A stretch of 10,136 nucleotides of DNA. It comes from Neolecta irregularis DAH-3. Taxonomy: Eukaryota; Ascomycota; Neolectomycetes; Neolectales; Neolectaceae. This document shows positions 1-10,136 of this stretch, in pieces (the first letter of the stretch is position 1; every line of letters starts with the position of its first letter). The notes below the pieces were generated by a model. That model made no database searches and was not told the DNA's origin. It worked only from the letters and a program-made list of their open reading frames with translations. The DNA lies in the NCBI GenBank assembly GCA_001929475.1, contig LXFE01000341.1:1-10136 (forward strand), written 5' to 3'. The position numbers and the translations under genes were made by a program.

Positions 1-86
1 TGTATATAATTAGCACCAGGTGGACAGTGGCCGTCATCTTGTTAGTGACGACTCACTGCCACATAGATCACCTCTCCTCGGTGACA
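1..86 (+). mobile_element. Diverged LTR fragment (3' part), cut by window edge
   Basis: This stretch resembles the 3' half of the solo LTR at 636-798. Both have a TATA-like run (TATATAAT at 3-10; TATATATA at 726-733), then a related ACC..GTGGA block, then the 9-mer GTGACGACT (45-53 and 761-769). From that 9-mer I count about 21 of 28 identical bases by eye. It ends in a CTCGGTGACA block that could match the LTR end CTCTGTTACA. The 5' part would lie outside the window, so no target duplication can be tested. It is inferred to be an old relative of the same family. Chance similarity of short AT-rich promoter-like DNA is the alternative. Confidence 0.4.
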
Positions 87-630
87 GACCCGTTCTCAAA
101 ATATCCATCTTCCCTCAAAAAGTCTCAGACAAGGAACAAATTTACATTCCCCAATGTGTATCTGTAAGGATATACACTTTGGGTATATCTTACCAATATG
201 GCAAGGTGGCTCCAGTGTCTGCAGGTGTGCCACTTTCCTGTGAGTCAATTGAAGCTGGTAAACATTCTGTATTTGGAAATGATGGTATTGGTAAAGATGA
301 AAGCTACTGCTCTAGTGGGGTATAAAAAGTGCTCCATTGAGATATATAGGTTGGCAGAACTTTCATGTTCGGCAGACATTTGAAACCTTTTTTTGGACTT
401 GAAGTCAGATTTGAAACAATATACCAAGCTGTACACTTTATCCCTCGTTCCTTTAATCCAACCAGCCCAACAACCCAACAGCCCATCAGAATACTCTCTG
501 AGCGGTTGGCCACACTGTGTGGTTCATATTTGTTCGGTGGGCTGTTGGCCATACTGTTTCCAGTAGATCAGATTTGACCTTCAGAAGATGCCTGCCCAAC
601 AAATTGCACTATAACAAATTCCAACAGGTA
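87..630. other. Non-coding stretch without a convincing gene
   Basis: Open frames here are short, overlap on both strands, and show no recognisable domain or codon pattern. The stretch includes a TATAAAA-like box at 321-327 (+) with no plausible gene after it, and a cluster of small repeats around 475-557. It could be decayed transposon DNA, because it lies between two LTR-like pieces, but no reverse transcriptase, integrase or gag motif is visible. Confidence 0.5.
475..557. repeat. Small direct and inverted repeat cluster
   Basis: Two copies of GTTGGCCAYACTGT lie at 505-518 and 544-557, with 13 of 14 bases identical and starts 39 nt apart. The same area has a perfect 11-bp inverted repeat: CCAACAGCCCA at 475-485 pairs with TGGGCTGTTGG at 538-548. 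The function is unknown. The pattern is seen directly; a decayed mobile element or a local tandem duplication could explain it. Confidence 0.5.
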
Positions 631-803
631 TCAATTGTAACGGAGATGCTCCTTCAAAGTAAGCCTGTATAGCGGTAAAGGGATGAGTGGAGACTCCCCA
701 GTGTGTGAGAGGGGCGTAGCTTTGCTATATATAGAACCTGTGTGGAGCATAATCCTTACGGTGACGACTAACTGTCTCACAGTTAGCCCTCTGTTACATC
801 AAT
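631..803. repeat. 5-bp target-site duplication flanking the solo LTR
   Basis: The bases TCAAT at 631-635 immediately precede the LTR, and TCAAT at 799-803 immediately follow it. A perfect 5-bp direct repeat at both ends is the footprint left by many retroviral-type integrases of LTR retrotransposons. Confidence 0.8.
636..798 (+). mobile_element. Solo LTR of an LTR retrotransposon (163 bp)
   Basis: The element begins TGTAACGGAG (636-645) and ends CTCTGTTACA (789-798). These ends are inverted repeats matching at 9 of 10 bases and give the 5'-TG...CA-3' termini of LTRs. A perfect 5-bp TCAAT duplication flanks it. Inside, a TATA box (TATATATA, 726-733) follows a GC-richer stretch, as in LTR promoters. 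An 8-bp perfect stem with a 3-nt loop (CTAACTGT at 768-775, ACAGTTAG at 779-786) lies downstream, where an R-region hairpin could be. No primer-binding site, polypurine tract or coding sequence follows, so it is best read as a solo LTR left after recombination between two LTRs. Orientation is set by the TATA box. A non-autonomous terminal-repeat element or MITE is a less likely alternative. Confidence 0.75.
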
Positions 804-1218
804 AATGCAGTGAATTATTATTCAAAGCAACTTCATGTTGAAGCTTAGCCACAATGTGAGTACTAAAGGCCCCTGGTTAATATGAGAAAATTTTGCAGTG
901 TGATTTTATTAAATTCCCGCTATTATACCAACACAAAGAATCTAGCTTGAGTTTGTTGGGACTGTGCCAAAGAACGTTGATGTCACATTGGAACAAATCT
1001 TTTCTTTTTTGCAGTGAAAGCATCAAATATCTTTTCTAATATTGGCAGCAAGGTGCGTAAACTCATTGAGGCTTATGAGGTCAGTGTGAACATCTTAAGT
1101 GTTTGAATTGCGGGGGATCACTGCCCCGATCGGCTCATGTCGGGTTCATGGCACCTCCCGAGACTGCCTCAAGATATTATTATCTTTAAAGGCAGAGCCT
1201 CAAGTGGGGATAGAAATC
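804..1218. other. Intergenic stretch upstream of the secreted-protein gene
   Basis: No gene is convincing here. A short stop-free stretch at 981-1103 (stop codon TGA at 1104-1106) reads as a basic, protein-like peptide of about 40 residues. It includes an acceptor-like pyrimidine run ending in GCAG at 1011-1014, but it has no start codon and no recognised family. The stretch presumably also holds upstream regulatory DNA of the gene at 1279. Confidence 0.4.
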
Positions 1219-1226
1219 TATATAAA
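1219..1226 (+). promoter_or_regulatory. TATA box of the secreted-protein gene
   Basis: TATATAAA lies 52 nt before the ATG at 1279. This spacing fits a core promoter with a short 5' leader of some 20-30 nt. It supports choosing the ATG at 1279, because no upstream in-frame ATG exists in the open frame. Confidence 0.6.
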
Positions 1227-1278
1227 CCAAGGATTCTGGGCCTTGGAACATCGTTCAACGCAAAGTTTCCTTGCAAAC

Positions 1279-1767
1279 ATGCAATTCATCAACGCAATTC
1301 TCGCTTTCGCTGTTTCTACCATGGCTATCCCAGTATCTGTTGGAGTCACTAATGTGCCTGCGCCTGAAAACGAGTCAGAGCCATTCCTCCTTCTTGCCCA
1401 CGGAAAAACCATTAAATCTCCTATTTCAGTAGATCAAAACGGAAACCTCGTCGCTGCGGGTGATGAGCTACAGTTCACTGTTGATGCCAACAATATTCTC
1501 CGAGCGATTTCAGGCGGCGTGGCTGCAATGCTCCCAGGAACGCTTGGCATTTACCTCACCACGGGCGACTACGTTCCCTCCGGATATCAATTCCAAGGTT
1601 ACTCGATTGAAGAGGGAACTGGCAAGCTGAAGTTAAACCGGGACGGAGCTGATTACGGATTCTCCATCTGCGAAGGAAACACGGTTCATGCAGTTAGAGC
1701 TGGAGAAAGTCTCAAGGAAAATTGTGAGAGCGTGGAAATTAATATGAGCGTCGCCAATAGTCCATGA
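1279..1767 (+). CDS. Small secreted protein, possibly PhiA-like cell-wall protein
   Basis: This is an intronless gene for 162 residues. The frame is open upstream, but the first in-frame ATG is at 1279, right after a TATA box and leader. From there the protein opens with a signal peptide: a hydrophobic stretch at about residues 3-16, with likely cleavage near A16 or just after. The mature part is rich in Gly, Ser, Thr and Asn and has only two cysteines, both in the C-terminal third (motifs SICEG and KENCES), suggesting one disulfide. No transmembrane helix or GPI tail follows. The late part (a GIYLTTG segment, then GYSIEEG, then a short strand and SIC) resembles in layout the fungal PhiA-like/IgE-binding secreted cell-wall proteins, whose founding member affects phialide formation in Aspergillus. 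That assignment is tentative. It may instead be an unrelated small secreted protein or effector. It is unusual here in having no intron. Confidence 0.75.
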   Translation: MQFINAILAFAVSTMAIPVSVGVTNVPAPENESEPFLLLAHGKTIKSPISVDQNGNLVAAGDELQFTVDANNILRAISGGVAAMLPGTLGIYLTTGDYVPSGYQFQGYSIEEGTGKLKLNRDGADYGFSICEGNTVHAVRAGESLKENCESVEINMSVANSP

Positions 1768-2053
1768 TTAAAAGCGTTAGTGTTTCCTCTATAACATAGA
1801 ATATAGTGAATATAGAACCAATCATTTAGACCCTTGTGTGTTGCTATGACTTGCTTTTAACCTATCCCGGTAATTTGTGACTTCCTTTGGAGCCCTCGTT
1901 GGTTATTTACCAAACATTCAGGGTTATCTTGGCTATGGTGCTTTCCCGAGATATATGCTACTTAACAGGTGATGCGCGAATCGCTGACGCGGCTCAATTC
2001 AACTTTCCATTTCAACCTGACCTCCCACCAACCACCTCGCCCGTACTACAACC
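1768..2053 (+). promoter_or_regulatory. Intergenic: 3' end of secreted-protein gene and CDC48 promoter
   Basis: These 286 bases separate two genes on the same strand, so they must hold the first gene's 3' end and the CDC48 promoter. No TATA box stands out near the CDC48 start. I also saw no copy of the yeast proteasome-associated element GGTGGCAAA on either strand. The segment just before the start (about 1990-2053) is pyrimidine- and CA-rich, which suits a 5' leader. Confidence 0.4.
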
Positions 2054-4781
<2,728 letters not shown>

Positions 4782-5054
4782 GGACTAGGTTTATAGAAGA
4801 GGTACATTGATATATCTAGCTTAGGCTTATTTCCTTTTCGAAAGTCTAGTGATATATTTGGCCACTCAATCAAAGATTTGTCTACAATTCTTTGATGTCA
4901 ACTACTGGTAATGCTCATCATCCATTATTAAAGCATTCCATATATGGCTTTTTTAGGCCGACAGTGGATCAAAATGTTTACAATAAAAATATTTCAAACA
5001 ATCACAATGACTACTTCGGCTTCTTGAGACATGTCTACACTCTTTTTCTAAACT
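4782..5054. other. Convergent intergenic region between CDC48 and GPH1
   Basis: The region is AT-rich and holds the 3' ends of two genes that run towards each other. An imperfect inverted repeat (ATATATC at 4810-4816 with GATATAT at 4851-4857) lies just after CDC48 and could fold in its 3' UTR. AATAAA at 4982-4987 is a possible polyadenylation signal on the + strand but is about 200 nt from the stop codon. No gene is seen. Confidence 0.45.
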
Positions 5055-8000
5055 TTAAACATCACAAGTTTGTGGGTCCAAGGAATCCAGGTTCCAAATC
5101 TCCTCGCAATAAGTTAAAATAGCTCGATCACTGCAGTCAGCAGTATATCAGGTGGAGGGCATGCCTCGAAAAGAACCCCATGTTGGCGACGCTAGTGATT
5201 GTTTTCTGAGCCCATCCAGATGTATCTTTGTATGCTTCATCGACGAGTTTCTGAGCATCCAGATCTATTTATGATTAGAAAATGAAGACTGGGAGGGATG
5301 ACTCACAAGAACCAAAGTCATCACTCAAAAGATAATGATCTCGACCAAACGTCAATGATCCCAAAAGATTCGAAAAAAGCGAAGGATCTCCAAAAGTTCC
5401 CCTACTCAATGAATTTCCAAAAGGAGACTAGAGGACCCACTTTTCAATCTCGTCGCAGACCTTTTGCAATTCAGGATCCATCTCACTATCTCCATATCGA
5501 TGTTTATGACGAAGATCTTCAACACTCTCTGCCAAATGACCGAAAAGAAATATATTCTGTTCGCCAATTTCTCGAGTAATTTCAATATTTGCACCGTCGA
5601 CAGTTCCAAGAATTAAACCCCCGTTGAGTACAAACTATACAATGACTAGAATAAAATTAAAAGAATGATACCTTCATATTTGATGTTCCGCTAGCTTCCG
5701 TTCCGGCTGTGGAGATGTGCTGCGATATATCGCTTGCAGGGCTGTAAATTAGTACAAGCACCTCAAAGAAAAAGAGTAATACATGATAATCTCGGCCTTG
5801 GATACGTTATAGTCTGCGATGAACACACATTTCAATTTATCTCCTATTTGTTTATCATTGTTGATAACATCCCCCACAGCATTGATCAATTTAATAGTCG
5901 TCTTGGCTTGGAAATATCCTGGCGCAGCCTTTCCGCCAAATATAAAACAATGAGCGACTTGCTTTTCAAAATCATCCGGGGACAATGCTTTTAAACCAAG
6001 ATAACGATGAATGACACCAAAAACCGCAAGGTTTTGTCGCTTATATTCGTGAATCCGTTTCACTTGGATATTGAAAAGGGCATCTGGGTTAACTTCAATG
6101 CCGTTTGCTTCTTTGATGTAATTTGCAAGTCGAACTGTAATGAGACATGATGCTAGAGAAAGAAGAAACCTTTATTAGCCCTCTTAACTGCCATCCATTC
6201 TTTTTGGAATGCTTTATCATCGGCGTACTCTGAGTAAATCAGACATGAAGAATAAAAGGGCACAAACGCTCAAGGTCTTTTAATTCGTCCAACTCTTTCA
6301 AAAAGTCCCGGCTTCCAAGCTTCTTTTCGATCAAGTCAGTCAGAGCAGGGTTCGCCTGTTGAAGCCAACGTCGAGGAGTAATTCCATTAGTTATGTTGGT
6401 GAAATGGTCAGGTCCAAAGATTTTCACAAAATCTTTGAAGATTGTGGTTTTAATCAAATCGCTGTGGAGTTCTGCAACCCCGTTGACCTTGGACGAACCG
6501 ATGATGGCAAGATATGCCATTCGGATCATTTGAGGTTGTGACTCCTCGATAAGGGAGACACGAGAAAGGAGATCTCGATCCTGTAAAATTAGTGATAGAC
6601 AATATACTTTCCCTACTTTGGGGAATCTCTTTTCTACATGTTGGAGAAAGAAAAGATTGATATCATAGATAAGTTGAAGATGTCTTGGCAAGAGACTTTG
6701 AAGTAGTGGTATTGACCATTTCTCAAGCGCTTCCTAATAGATTCAGGAAAAGGTGCAAAAAAACAAGACATACTGGAAGAACGGTGTGATTGGTGTATCC
6801 AAAAGTCTTTGTGACCAATTTCCAAGCCTCGTCCCAGGCAAGACCCTCTTCATCGACAAATACCCGTTGAAGTTCAACGATAGAAATGGAGGGATGGGTG
6901 TCGTTGAGCTGGATTGCAACTTGATCGGGGAATTCTGCCCACGGTCGATTTTGTTTCTTGAATCGACGAACAATATCATGAAGTGAAGCACAGACCCAAA
7001 AATACTGTTGCTTAAGGCGGAGTTCTTTTCCACGGTCTGTGCTATCATTGGGATATAGTACCTGGTTTTGATAAACAAGCAAGAGGACGAACGTACCGCG
7101 CTGATAGTCTCTGCCTTTTGCTGATCCCGGACAGAATTCTCATAATCCCCGGCATTAAATTTGTCAAAGTCAAATTCAATGGTTGGTTTACTTCCCCAGA
7201 GACGCAAATTATTTGTAGTATGGTTCTTGTACCCAGGAATAGGAGTATCGTACGCTACTGCCAAGACTATTTCTCCGCCTTCCCAACTGTATCTTGTAGT
7301 CCCATTATCGTCTGTATATCGTCTAACGCGACCGCCGAATTGGACAGGGATGTGAATATCCTTTCGTTCGACTTCCCAGGGGTTGCTGTAGACGAGCCAA
7401 TTATCCGGCAGTTCTTTCTGGAACCCATCTACGATTATCTGTTTAAAAATGCCGTATTGATAGCGAAGACCGTAGCCCATTGCCGGATAATCAAGGGAAG
7501 CCAAAGAATCTAGAAAACAAGCAGCAAGGCGACCTTTGAGATAAGATTAAATTTGAACCGCATATACCTAATCCACCGTTTCCAAGACCGGCATCACCTT
7601 CTTCAGTGATGACATCTTCTAGTTTGAAGCCAAGTTCTGAGACGCCGTCTCTGATGACTGGTTTCATGCCAATATTCAGCATTGCATTATCCAAAGCACG
7701 ACCCATCAAAAACTCTAAACTCAAGTCTAGCAATCAGCTGGGATTTAATTATGATGATACAGTAAAGACGTTTTGGGTCTCGAAGGGTATGAGCTTGTTG
7801 AGTTTTATTCCAATTAATCACCAAACGATCTTTCATAGCTTGACTCGCAGCCTGATACGCAGCCAATTCATCACAATTATACAGTGATCTAGCGAGTGTA
7901 GTTTCAACATGTCGAACAAATTCCGATTGAAAATCTTCTTTTGTATGAAACTCTTTGACGCTGAATTTTCGCCAAGGAGCTTCAGGGACACTTGCTTGTA

Positions 8001-8153
8001 GAGCTATTCGATCATCTGGTCGTAAACCGGTAAACCTGTGTATACATTGAAGCCCACAAACCAGATGAACTCTTACGTTCGTTTATGCTGACGACGGAAA
8101 TCTTCGCGTTGAACATTGATTTCCTCTTGTTGCTGTTCGTTTAGAGTGGACAT
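5055..8153 (-). CDS. GPH1: Glycogen phosphorylase, 14 exons, intact
   Basis: The enzyme releases glucose-1-phosphate from glycogen by phosphorolysis with a pyridoxal phosphate cofactor in the cytosol. Exons on the minus strand: 8153-8077, 8035-7761, 7726-7568, 7533-7097, 7061-6774, 6733-6617, 6580-6268, 6229-6170, 6134-5783, 5741-5672, 5634-5441, 5401-5307, 5264-5165, 5130-5055. They encode 870 residues (yeast Gph1 has about 900), and every exon phase closes. Visible family marks are [11 protein letters not shown] near 118-128, GLGNGGLGR near 164-172, an NGITPRRWL segment, and the phosphorylase signature [13 protein letters not shown], whose lysine K716 should bind the cofactor. The N-terminus is short and has KRTFTG (24-29); T28 aligns with the regulatory phosphothreonine region of yeast Gph1 (RRLTGF). 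Intron 13 uses a GC donor. It shares its strand with PIF1, 254 nt upstream, and converges with CDC48. Confidence 0.96.
5131..5164 (-). other. GPH1: GPH1 intron 13, GC-AG type (34 nt)
   Basis: On the minus strand the intron starts GCATGC after exon bases GAG and ends CTGCAG, with a CTGAC branch-like motif. Splicing here gives GFFSSDRAI, the conserved C-terminal phosphorylase segment. The only GT donor nearby (in GGGTTC) would delete FFSS. The GC donor is inferred from protein conservation. Confidence 0.75.
6581..6616 (-). other. GPH1: GPH1 intron 6, multiple of three and stop-free (36 nt)
   Basis: On the minus strand it begins GTAGGG, carries an ACTAAT branch-like motif and ends TTACAG. Its removal gives [13 protein letters not shown], as expected for phosphorylases. 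Left in, the frame continues and 12 residues are added. Confidence 0.88.
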
Positions 8154-8193
8154 GATGGTGGTGGAATTGAAGTGGGGCACAATTTCCAGTCAT
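8083..8193 (-). promoter_or_regulatory. Possible upstream ORF overlapping the GPH1 start
   Basis: An ATG at 8193 (minus strand), 40 nt before the GPH1 ATG, opens a 36-codon frame out of phase with GPH1. It runs through the start codon and stops with TAA at 8085-8083, still inside exon 1. If the transcript starts upstream of 8193, this frame would compete with GPH1 translation. Transcript start data are lacking, so the call is tentative. Confidence 0.3.
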
Positions 8194-8407
8194 TCGTATG
8201 GCTAGCAGGAATGTCAAGAAACTAGAAATGACTAGTATCCAGACCATTTCTTGTTTAAATAAATAATCACTCAAGAAAATGCTTACATGCCAAGACACCG
8301 TCCATTCCACTTTTTAATTTCGCTGGACAACAAACTCTATGAACAAGCCCAGCCAATGTAAAAACACACGCCAAATAAAGAAAAAGCCGAGATATCGCCG
8401 ATAAGGG
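8154..8407 (-). promoter_or_regulatory. GPH1 promoter and PIF1 3' end
   Basis: These 254 bases must hold both the PIF1 3' end and the GPH1 promoter. On the minus strand a TTATTTATTTAAA run (8253-8268) is the best TATA-like candidate, about 100 nt before the GPH1 start. Overlapping inverted repeats (CAAGAAA at 8215-8221 with TTTCTTG at 8247-8253; AGAAATG at 8224-8230 with CATTTCT at 8245-8251) lie between it and the start and could bind a regulator. I saw no yeast-type stress element (AGGGG/CCCCT). Confidence 0.4.
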
Positions 8408-10136
8408 TTATCTGAAAGAGTGATTATCACGAATATGGTCGTTTAATTCTGAATTTTCAGCTTCGTTTAAAATGTCCATTTCAGATCTGCGGGAAAGTTG
8501 AACATTTGATAGACTTTGATAGAATGTTCGAACTTTAGGGTGCGCCATTACTTTACTCGGTTCAAATCGCAATATTTGTAAACCGTCTCTAGAAACGGCT
8601 CTTGACAACGCGACACTATAAATTAGAAACCCCGCAAAACAAAGAAAGGAAATACTAAGCTTGGCCCTTTTCAAATACTCTTCCCAAATCAACTTTAACG
8701 CGTTCAAGAGTTTGGCCTTGAGCTTTGTGAATGCTGATTGCGTATGCGAGGATCAGCGGCACCTGATTTCTAGCCGCTTGAATTTCTCCACTGGGTAATT
8801 CTATTTTCCACGATTCAGGTTGAACGAGGAGATCTCGGGTCATTCCCGACGATAAATTGAAACGAACTAGAGGCCAGGTTTTAGCTGTAGCAGCCGCAGC
8901 TTGTAACTGTTTTAGATGGTTACGTTTTCTAGCTCGAGTAGATGATTCATCATCATCTTGTTCACCAAGATCAAAGGGATCGTTGAAAGCGGCGTCTCCA
9001 TCTTGTTCATATAACTGAAATGTCTTTTCATTCATAAAGCCCAAAACGATACCCAAGCTTCCATTAACCAACTGTTCATCAAAATTTTTAATAAGCATGA
9101 CTTGAGAATTTGGTTTTAATTCAAGATTTTGAGGGGCCATGCAATTTGACAGTAATTTTTCGCGAAAAGATTTATCGGTGACTGTGCCCGAGTCGGTCGC
9201 CGTAAAAACTTTGACATCGCCTTTTAAAGCCGACATTCTTGCAGAGTTTGCACGGTCGACTTCTTGACGGGTAGGAAAGCTTGAATGAGCAGGGGGGATT
9301 AATACAAGAAGAATACAGTTCAGTTGGGAGGATTCCATCTTTATATTGTGGTGGTCTTGATAATTCTTTGAATTTTGTGATTGATTTATCTGATAAAGCG
9401 CCTAAGCGCATTTCGTTGAGCATATTTACGAATTCTGGGGTTAATTTGGTTACACAAAAGACATACCTTGATCTTTTTGACGAAAGACGTGGTTGAGGGA
9501 AATGGTATGATCTATAGCCGTTTTCCAAGCCACTGCCTCGAAAGCGAATTTTGCCGCTTTAGAAGCTTGGGGGACGGGGGGTAACTGGAAAAAGTCGCCG
9601 GTGATGACTATTTGAATGCCGCCGAACACTTTACCGTTATTTTTCAATTTTGCAGCAATATTTTGTAGTTTGTCAAACAAGTCTGCGTCGACCATGGAGA
9701 CTAGAGATGAAGAGCGGGGCAAGAAGGATATTACTCTCGTCGACGATTAAAACTTTTACTCTAGCCCACCTCATGAGGGATTTTCTGCTTTTCTTTATTT
9801 TTTTGACGAGGTCGTCGAGGGGCTCTTTGCCGAGACCGATGCCGGCAAAGGAATGGAGGGTTACGCCGCCGATGTTGCAAGCGGCGAGGCCGGTGCTGGC
9901 GGTGACGGCGACGTGGTCATACTCGCCTTTGTATTTTACGCGGAGGGCTTTGATGAGTTCTCTGAGGAGGACGGACTTGCCGGTGCCTGGGGGGTCAGAA
10001 GGAATTAGGGAGAGAGGAGAGACCGGCGGAGCCAGTGAAGAAGATGCTCTTGGACTGGTGGACGGCGAGATCGATGACTGCGCGTTGTTCGAGGGAGAGG
10101 AAGATGGGGGCGACGCGGCGGGGGAGGGGCGGGGGG
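8408..10136 (-). CDS. PIF1: PIF1-family 5'-3' DNA helicase, 3' part of gene (6 exons visible)
   Basis: Pif1 helicases unwind DNA 5' to 3', resolve G-quadruplexes, and act at telomeres, replication forks and in mitochondria. Visible exons on the minus strand: 10136-10024 (5' end outside the window), 9986-9735, 9700-9467, 9434-9317, 9279-8656, 8615-8408. They give 515 residues. Counting from the window edge, Walker A is GSAGTGKS (35-42), Walker B VLIVDEIS (116-123), the Pif1 signature runs from LFDKL to FGGIQ (129-151), motif III is GDFFQLPPV (156-164), motif IV VFRQKD (193-198), motif [11 protein letters not shown] (421-430) and motif [18 protein letters not shown] (447-462). A charged acidic-to-basic linker sits near 330-365, as in other fungal homologues. 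The tail after motif VI is short and polar. The N-terminus, including any mitochondrial targeting signal, is missing because the window ends. Base composition rises sharply towards the 5' end. Confidence 0.93.

Noticed and set aside
20-325. 101-residue open frame, looked at as possible retrotransposon coding sequence
   Set aside because: It starts inside the LTR-like fragment, has no gag, protease, reverse transcriptase or integrase motif, and its composition is not gene-like.
456-480. TGTTGGG-type repeats on the minus strand, considered as the start of another LTR
   Set aside because: No matching CCCAACA end in the right orientation and no target duplication were found.
981-1106. Protein-like short frame with an acceptor-like site inside it
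   Set aside because: It has no start codon, no recognised family and no upstream exon that could be joined. It may be a decayed gene piece, but evidence is too thin.
7118-7513. 131-residue open frame on the plus strand
   Set aside because: It is antisense to GPH1 exon 4, whose protein is strongly conserved; there is no independent support.
8215-8253. GAA/TTC repeats in the GPH1 promoter, considered as a heat-shock element
   Set aside because: The spacing of the GAA and TTC units does not follow the regular 5-bp period of heat-shock elements; recorded only as inverted repeats.

Overview
The window is nuclear DNA from a fungus. Three conserved eukaryotic housekeeping genes (CDC48, glycogen phosphorylase, PIF1) can be rebuilt across it, each cut by many tiny spliceosomal introns. 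I placed 26 introns by protein conservation and splice signals. All are 32-43 nt long, and most carry a recognisable branch site such as CTGAT, CTAAT or CTAAC. The secreted-protein gene and an LTR-type retrotransposon relic also fit a fungus. I cannot name the phylum safely. The CDC48 C-terminus and the PIF1 sequence recall Basidiomycota or early-diverging fungi more than budding yeasts, but this is only an impression.

Region by region: positions 1-1218 hold no convincing gene. They carry a 163-bp solo LTR (636-798) with a perfect 5-bp target duplication, and a diverged piece of what looks like a related LTR at the left edge (1-86). At 1279-1767 (+) is an intronless gene for a small secreted protein with its own TATA box, possibly of the PhiA-like fungal cell-wall family. 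At 2054-4781 (+) is an intact nine-exon CDC48/p97 AAA+ ATPase of 805 residues. At 5055-8153 (-) is an intact fourteen-exon glycogen phosphorylase of 870 residues, convergent with CDC48. At 8408-10136 (-) is the 3' part (six exons, 515 residues visible) of a PIF1-family DNA helicase, whose N-terminus lies beyond the right edge.

The genes do not form a functional unit: proteostasis (CDC48), reserve carbohydrate use (GPH1), genome maintenance (PIF1) and the cell surface (secreted protein) are unrelated jobs, as is usual in a fungal chromosome. The points most worth a second look are the very narrow intron size range, two non-canonical GC-AG introns, two introns that are a multiple of three and free of stops, the solo LTR, an upstream ORF overlapping the phosphorylase start, and an abrupt rise in GC content inside PIF1 near the right edge. 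I found no previously undescribed multi-gene system.
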